Below the pieces are notes generated by a model. The model was not told the origin of the DNA. It saw only the letters and a list, made by a program, of their open reading frames with translations, and made no database searches. Both the position numbers and the translations under genes were made by a program. DNA of 64,000 nucleotides, from positions 97,081,705-97,145,704 of the forward strand of contig NC_087062.1 in NCBI RefSeq assembly GCF_963678635.1, given 5' to 3'. This DNA comes from Symsagittifera roscoffensis. Lineage: Eukaryota > Xenacoelomorpha > Acoela > Convolutidae. Positions 58,060 through 64,000 of this stretch are shown piece after piece. Positions within the stretch are counted from its first letter, which is position 1; the number at the start of each line of letters is the position of its first letter.

Positions 58060-58841
58060 TAAATCAGGTACCAAAAAAAATCATCGGAATGGGTTGAGTG
58101 ATGTACCATATTGAAGCGCTTTTAGTCGCAATTCGAAGCACATAAAACAATTCCTCAATTTTTCTTTCTAGTGTCGAGAAAAACCGGTTTGGAACTATTG
58201 ATTTTTCGTTTTAATTCGAGCGAATAAGGCAAGCAAGCAGGCTTACAACAGCTGAATTATGCATAAATTAAGACAATAAAGCTTAGTTTTAAGCAAGTAA
58301 AACTAGTTTTTGGAGCTTTTCAGCTTCATTCTGGGAACCAAAAACTTCAAAAAATTGAAAAATTTTCTGCTAAAATTTTGATTTCTAAAAAAAAGTTGTT
58401 CTAGTCATTTTTCTACAAAATTTTTTGTCCAGTTTGCCTATACTACTATGAATGACTTTTATGCCTAAGTTTTGTTTTTACGTCAGATCCTTTTTTCACA
58501 CGAAGCAGAAAAAACTACACTATTTGGAAAAATGTAGTTTTCTAAAGTCTATGTTCGGACTCGGAACATTCTGTGCTCCTTGCACAGCAACCGGCTATCA
58601 TTGTTTCTTTTGTTGTCACTTGATTAATCTGACGTAAATTTCCCCTGTGTTTGGTAAGCTTTTTAGTGTCTTGTTATAGTTTAAAAACTCTTCGCTTTGT
58701 GTTTCTGATTACCGTAGTGGCATGTCAGCTTGTTGTTATGGACATTTTTTATATGCATCTGATGCCATGATAACCTCGGAAAGAACGTTTTTTTTTTCAT
58801 TTCACTTGCATTTACATTTTGGACATGTTTCAGATTTTGAG
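58060..58841 (+). other. upstream region of the UBL7-like gene
   Basis: AT-rich sequence expected to hold the promoter and any non-coding first exon. A splice-acceptor-like TTTCAG at 58829-58833 lies 8 bases before the chosen ATG, so a 5' exon probably lies upstream. Its position cannot be set. Confidence 0.45.
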
Positions 58842-61800
58842 ATGCTCATAAAGGTACCAGATGCTGACGAAATCAGCTTTGAATCGACAAATAGTGAAAG
58901 CTTGAAAGTGAAAGATCTGATTGAGAAACTTTCTAATGATTTGAAAGAAAAAGAATTGATTTTTGTTGCTAACGGTTTTGTTTTGGATCCTACTAAAAGC
59001 TTGAAAGAGTATGATATTTCCGACACTTCTATTATTCATTGTCTGGTCAAACACCGTCTATTAGCTGCTCATCACCCCAAGGAGAGGGCAAGATCCAATT
59101 TGCCCCCGAACCCAGTCGAAGTTGTTAAATCTTTCCGGGTGCTGATAGACCAGCTGGACATGCCATTTGGAGAGAAGTTGAAAGATATAGTGAATAATGA
59201 AGAGACATTCGCGTCGCTGCTCACTACAGTTCCAGGTAGGACCCACAGTAACTCACTGCATGATCGATAATTGACGTGCTTTTCCGTGTTTTTAAGTGTT
59301 AACAAAAGTTCCTGGTGTTATGGAGACTTTTTTGTGGACGCTATAAAGCTCCGCAGAATTTTGGTAATCTGATCCTGGAAAAGAGATTATTCGAATTCAG
59401 TCCTCATTTTTTAAAACTCTTGTTTCACTGTTCTCATTAGCTTTTTTGATTCGTTGCTTCTGGTTTAGTAGTTTTAGTGCATGATGTTTTTCTGCATGCC
59501 GTCGTATCAAGCTTTTCAAAATATCGATACAATATGGAGAATTGTTTTTTAGCGTAATGTTTGATATGAGACCAAGCTTTTAATTTAAAATAAGATTTGT
59601 TAAATTGAACTATAGAAAGGCATCGTAAAATGAAATTGAAAAACATGAATCTGAATTCATGGAGCAACTAGAAATAAGTGTTGATAATTAATATAGAACT
59701 AGTTAATAGTTTCTCTGTTCAGTCGGAATCTGGTATGAAAGGGCTTTGGAATGATTACCGTTGCGATAAGTAAGGATTTCGCATTTGGGTAAAAGACTTT
59801 TTTTCTCGTAAATAACAACGGATTCATCTGGACTCATTCATCTAATGGGTTTTTCTGTTGCGACAGACATTTCGAGAATGTTAGCTCTTTAAATATCCTG
59901 CCAAATCGAATCTCGTTTTTTATATTGGTTGTAATTTTAACCAACTTGATTTGCTAAAATTTCCTTTTTAAATTTTTTGGCTCAATAGGTTTTGATTTCT
60001 GGGGCGAAGGGGGACTTCTTTTTAGTTAAAATTTTTTTATGGCATGAGTTTTTATGACATGAAGCGTTTCTGCTCAGGTTTTTTGGCTTTGTTACCGCTT
60101 GATAATTATAAATTCAAATTCCAGCAACCATCTAGCGTAGAGGTAATACAACAGCTTGAGACGGCAAAGGTGTTATAGTTCGAATCCAGCCGGACAATTT
60201 TTTTGCACACAAGAGTTTTGCACTTTTTCGTGACTATCGTCTGTCTGTTTATTTTGGTCGGCTTAGTTTCTAGAAAATTCAGCTTCTTTCTAGCATACTG
60301 AGAGATCCATGTATAATTTTTAATGCTGCAGGTATTTTTGTTCCAGATATTTTAGGCTTTTGATTAAAATTTTATAGTTTTTATTTACGAAAACTACTTT
60401 CCAGCCATTTGACCATCGGCATAGTAATGAACTTTTTTAACTCTTGATGTTTCAGGTCTGAGGGAAGACCAGGAGAGTGTGAAGATGTTGAAAGATCTCT
60501 CAATTCTTAAGCACTATGTGAAGAAGGACAACATCGGGGCCATTAAAGAGAGACACCCTGCTCTGTTGTGTGCAATCAGTCAGATCAACAAACAACTCAC
60601 GTCCAGTATAGACACCCTCACTGCAATGCAGAACCTCCTCAGGTAATAACTCGTAACTCCAGTTGAACATGATCCAATGGTCAATAACGAGAAGGACACC
60701 AAATTGCATTCAAACCACACTCAATATTAGAGTTGTCGTATATTATATTATCAGTGGTTTTAAGTTCTGAGAGAGTTCAGACCATCATATGTTCCGTTGT
60801 TAGAACTAGTACGCATTAGGCCATATGTTTCTTCCAATCAGAATTTAGAAGCCTGTTCTATTTTTTTTTTACTTCGTGTTCATTATTTTAGTCGAGCGCA
60901 CGATGAAGATATGAGCGAAGACGACGACTTTTACGGCGGCGAAGACGATTTCATGGACACCGATGACTTGGACACGCTGACGTTTCCGCCTGCTCCCAGC
61001 GACGCCCCCGGACAAGCAGCTGCAGCATCTAGCAACACAAGCCAACCGAGACTAACGGCTGACTTTTTCTCACAGGCTCTGGACAATGTCCTGGCTGGCC
61101 GATCTGGAGGCGTAGGTTCCGATGCTGGATTTACAAACCCATTGGCTCTACTGGGTAAATGGTTACATAAGTTAGATAACGCAGGTTTTATTCAATTTTT
61201 GAAAACAGATTAGGATAATTTGATCATTTTACTACTTAAACTCCTTGATACCTTTAAACTACTTTCTAATTGAGTGATTGCGTACAAGTCAAATAGTTCC
61301 ACGTTTTTTTTTTACTTTTAAAAGTTCGAATTACAACTGATAGTGTTCTTACTATTGTGATAAGCAGGTGTTATCAAATCGGAATATATTTTGCCAGGCA
61401 AACAATTAGTTTAAGACAACCATTGAATCAGTTCGAATGTTTACTTCATTGTCAATTCAAAATACACATCTTCGGCACTCTTGGCATAGCGTAACGTATA
61501 TGCCCGGGAAATCAAAAGTCCAGAGTTCGAATTCGGTCACCACCTGATTCTTCCTGCAAACTCAAAAAAGTTATTACACTCACAAGCAGCGTAGTGTATT
61601 GGTATGAACCTTCTTTTTTTAACGTAACTCAAAAATAAAAAATGTTCGCTTATTGGGTGGCACTTTTGCTATAGTTACGATCTGTATAATTGAAAATATC
61701 ATAGCAACTATTCTCTATTTTATTTGTGGATAGTGTTTGCGATATATAAAGCGTCCGTTGGTGAGTGGTTAGTGCGTGAGACGCGTATTCTCTAGGTAGC

Positions 61801-63951
61801 CGTAGGTTGCAGATCGAATACGAGACGTCGTCGAATTTTTAGTTATTCGAGACTGATTTCTACTTCTCTTTGCAAATTATAGAGCTGCTTTTTGTGTTCT
61901 CGCTAGTGTTGGCGAAGCGAAGCTTCGCCTCTGTAAAAAGATATTTCAGCCTATCGTTTGTGTGCTTAATTTTTGCCGACATAGCTGCTACAGCGCCAGC
62001 GCGGATTTATCTTGTGATTCATGCAATTCTTATTTTAATTAATTCATTTTAAACTATTCGTCTAATTTGTAAATTTACCAGGACGGATTTTATATGATTT
62101 TTTTAAAATGTTTTTTCGGATTGTTTGGTTTTGGCTTTTAGTATATCGGCCTAATCGCCTAATCTTGCGTTGTTTGATAGAAAATAGATTTTGTAGATAT
62201 ATTTATCTTTTGTACTTTCTGTCGGGGTGGGGGGGGGGGGGCGGAATTTTGTTTTCGCAATTTTGTTTTCGGCTAAATTGGCGTCCATCCAAGTATTGTC
62301 GGCTTAGTGGCCGATCGACAGCAATTTTGTTTTCGACTCAATTGGCGTCCATCTAAGTATTGTCGGCTTAGTTGCCGATCGATAAGCTTTTCTGAATGCT
62401 TGTTTCAACGCCGGAGATTGTATTCCTCGGCATGTTTTCCTGAAGTTAAACTTCATTCGAGACAAGCTTTTGAATTTTTTGTAGTTGTTGTTATCGACAC
62501 TTTTTCATCGACTTAGTTCCTTTCGTTTCCTTTTTTTCCTACTAGCTTCCAATGCTATGTTAGTGGTGTCGCAGGTGATGCGAATTTATGCGTCGCATCT
62601 GGGCTTCTATTTCTTCTACTTGTCAACGAGTTGCTTTCTGCAGCAACTGGAGCACATTGGTTTGGAAAATGGAGTTGAAACAAAAAAAATTTAAATAGTC
62701 ATTATTTTCAGTGAATGCAGTTCAAACAGATGATTTTTTTTGTTGTTATGATTTGTTTTTTCGTTTTTTTTCCTGGGAAAGTTCTAAAACAACTTTAGGC
62801 TCAAAAGGAAGGCAAACTCCACTCTCGAAGACCAAAGTGTAAAAATCACGAAACCTAGGTTCGAAAGTGGATATAAATTTGTAGATTTCTCAGCGGATAA
62901 AACTTTACCTTTTGATCAACTTTTCTCAAATTGAGATAATTTAATCAAAAAGTATCAGTCATAACCTGTTCTCGAAGTTCAAAGAGCTTATGGTCATTTT
63001 TTCTACTGGGTTTGAATTTCTCAAATATGTCAGTTTTTTTGTTACCTTGCGTTCATTGGCTCTCTTTCATTTTTCTGTTGGCTATCTTCATCTGTGCAAA
63101 TCAATGAATTAGGTTTTTTTTGTGATTTCAGGGGCAGGTCTAGGATTTTCTCGAAGTGTGACGGATTTTTACTCTTTTTTTTCCACCTAAGTCGCGAATA
63201 TTAGTGTTCATTTTGAAAGTGTTCATTTTGATCAATAACCAGCTATTAAGTACAGCCAATGTTAAGGATATTAACACAGGCTATTATATTACAAATAGCA
63301 CTTTAGCTTCAAGGTATCATGGATCTGTAGCGTAGAAGTAGGGAAGGAGACCCGCAACAAAATAACAGGGTTCGAACCTTGGCAGGGTCGGATGTTTTCT
63401 ATGAACTTTTTCATAAACTAGTTCGAATGCGTCCGCTCTATAAATTGAGGCATGTTAGTTGGTAATTTTTTTGTTTCAAATTGACTTCTAATGCGTCATA
63501 ATTGGCGTGCGTCACTTACGAGATTTTGTAGACTCCGTTTGAATTTTTTTTGACAGTTTTAGATAGATCAATTGGTGTCCCAAAACAATACACAAGTCTT
63601 GTATTGCTAAAATTGTCGCCATCGCAGAAGTTGCCTTTTGGATGTCCTTTTTGGAAAACTTAGGCCAAAAATTTGCCGTGAACTCTCCCTCACACTAGTG
63701 AATAATTTCGCCAATTGCACCTTGAATGACTTTAAGGGGCTCCTCATTTTCTATCTGTAGGCGGGCAAACTAATCAGCAGTCGTCATCTCAGCCTCCTAC
63801 TGCTGCTACGATGCCTTTTGAACCGAGTGAAGAGCAAGTGAAACAATTGGTGGAATTGGGGATAGCAGAGGACAGGGCCAGAGCGGCACTTATAAGGACT
63901 GCTGGCAACTTCGATCGAGCCTTAGACTTGCTGTTCAGTGGAGAAATTTAA
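58842..63951 (+). CDS. UBL7: UBL7-like ubiquitin-like and UBA domain protein, four coding exons
   Basis: Exons 58842-59235, 60456-60642, 60892-61154 and 63761-63951 join in frame (phases 1, 0-based 2, 1) with GT-AG introns and give 344 residues, near the 380 of vertebrate UBL7. Residues 1-75 form a ubiquitin-like domain (KVKDLIEKL; ELIFVANGFVLDPTKSL; DTSIIHCLVK). The middle has the UBL7-type helical segment (VKSFRVLIDQLD through NNEETFASLLTTVPG, then HPALLCAISQIN) and an acidic stretch (EDDDFYGGEDDF). TADFFSQALDNVLAG precedes a C-terminal UBA domain (EEQVKQLVELGI through GNFDRALDLLFSGE). UBL/UBA proteins of this kind bind ubiquitin chains and the proteasome or signalling adaptors. The start was chosen as the first ATG after the acceptor at 58833; an open frame extends further upstream but is probably intronic. 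Confidence 0.85.
60131..60196 (+). repeat. tRNA-derived short repeat in UBL7 intron 1
   Basis: Box A-like TAGCGTAGAGG at 60133-60143 and box B-like AGTTCGAATCC at 60177-60187, at tRNA-like spacing. It lacks a convincing acceptor stem and sits inside an intron, so it is best read as a SINE head or tRNA pseudogene. Confidence 0.5.
61480..61550 (+). repeat. tRNA-derived short repeat in UBL7 intron 3 (first)
   Basis: TAGCGTAACG at 61487-61496 and AGTTCGAATTC at 61524-61534. About 60 bases downstream, near 61612, another box A-like GCGTAGTGTATTGGTA occurs without a clear box B. Confidence 0.4.
61750..61832 (+). repeat. tRNA-derived short repeat in UBL7 intron 3 (second)
   Basis: TTGGTGAGTGGTTAGTG resembles box A with a D-loop; CAGATCGAATACG at about 61810-61822 is a diverged box B. 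The spacing leaves room for a variable arm as in Ser or Leu tRNAs. Confidence 0.4.
62258..62386 (+). repeat. 64-base direct tandem repeat in UBL7 intron 3
   Basis: Two near-identical units starting CAATTTTGTTTTCG and ending with GCCGATCGA. A run of more than ten G lies just upstream (62228-62241). Each unit contains TCGGCTTAGT-GCC, a motif also found at other places in this window. Confidence 0.85.
63320..63392 (+). repeat. tRNA-derived short repeat in UBL7 intron 3 (third)
   Basis: Box A-like TAGCGTAGAAG at 63328-63338 and a near-perfect box B GGGTTCGAACC at 63368-63378. The first nine bases of the box A equal those in the intron 1 copy. Confidence 0.5.
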
Positions 63952-63968
63952 CGGACTAGATAAACTGC

Positions 63969-63974
63969 AATAAA
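63969..63974 (+). promoter_or_regulatory. polyadenylation signal AATAAA of the UBL7-like gene
   Basis: Lies 18 bases after the stop codon, so the 3' UTR would be very short. It supports the gene end at 63951. Confidence 0.65.
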
Positions 63975-64000
63975 CATAAGTTTTTTGCAAGAAAGAAGAC

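Noticed and set aside
58722-58841. N-terminal extension of the UBL7-like protein from the upstream in-frame ATG
   Set aside because: It crosses a good splice acceptor at 58829-58833 and adds residues not typical of the family start.
61155-61213. Extension of UBL7 exon 3 to the stop at 61213
   Set aside because: A GT donor at 61155 joins in phase to the UBA exon at 63761; the extension would lose the UBA domain.
24391-63392. Functional tRNA genes at the five tRNA-like sites
   Set aside because: Box B is imperfect at most sites and no full cloverleaf with a paired acceptor stem could be drawn.

Overview
This is a metazoan nuclear DNA window. The two host genes have animal families and features: an intron-split UBL7-type ubiquitin-like/UBA protein with GT-AG introns and an AATAAA signal, and a heparan sulfate 3-O-sulfotransferase. 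The rest is AT-rich DNA crowded with retroelements (LTR elements, two APE-type LINEs, a Penelope-like element, tRNA-derived short repeats). The mix suggests an aquatic invertebrate, perhaps a non-bilaterian such as a cnidarian or sponge, but the sequence does not settle the phylum. There are no operons or CRISPR arrays. A 200-base assembly gap lies at 25062-25261.

Layout. 1-6125: 5' part of copy A of a very large LTR retroelement, minus strand, cut by the window edge (gag remnant, 2.2 kb leader, 1.6 kb LTR). 6680-11925: decayed LINE whose ORF1 has a zinc finger and an SGNH esterase, and whose ORF2 starts with a degenerate 2A-like motif. 12025-16281: second LINE carrying a recent internal tandem duplication. 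About 16700-19870: decayed Penelope-like element with RT and GIY-YIG remnants. 19871-25061: mostly unassigned DNA holding a pair of diverged repeats and a tRNA-like repeat.

25262-47961: copy B of the giant element, plus strand, its 5' LTR cut by the gap. Order: partial LTR, leader, gag-protease (28260-32378), pol with RT, RNase H and DDE integrase (32375-37100), a macro-domain-like ORF (37097-37846), a 0.4 kb spacer, one reading frame of about 2,430 codons with an SGNH hydrolase domain (38240-45526), 3' non-coding DNA and the 3' LTR. Damage is light: three in-frame stops and about three frameshifts. This element, roughly 23 kb with a macro domain and a giant SGNH-containing protein behind a Ty3/gypsy-type pol, is the best candidate here for an undescribed system.

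47962-48265 is an extra LTR fragment abutting the 3' splice site of a 5'-UTR intron of the heparan sulfate 3-O-sulfotransferase gene (48304-49389). 50647-58054 is an LTR element with 5-bp target-site duplications (TTGCT), about 1 kb LTRs, decayed env-like coding and no recognisable pol. 58842-63951 is the UBL7-like gene in four coding exons, with several tRNA-derived repeats in its introns.

The two giant-element copies lie in divergent orientation with their 5' ends about 19 kb apart, the LINEs and Penelope element between them. Host genes lie only in the right quarter. Domain calls were made by reading motifs; no database search was possible.
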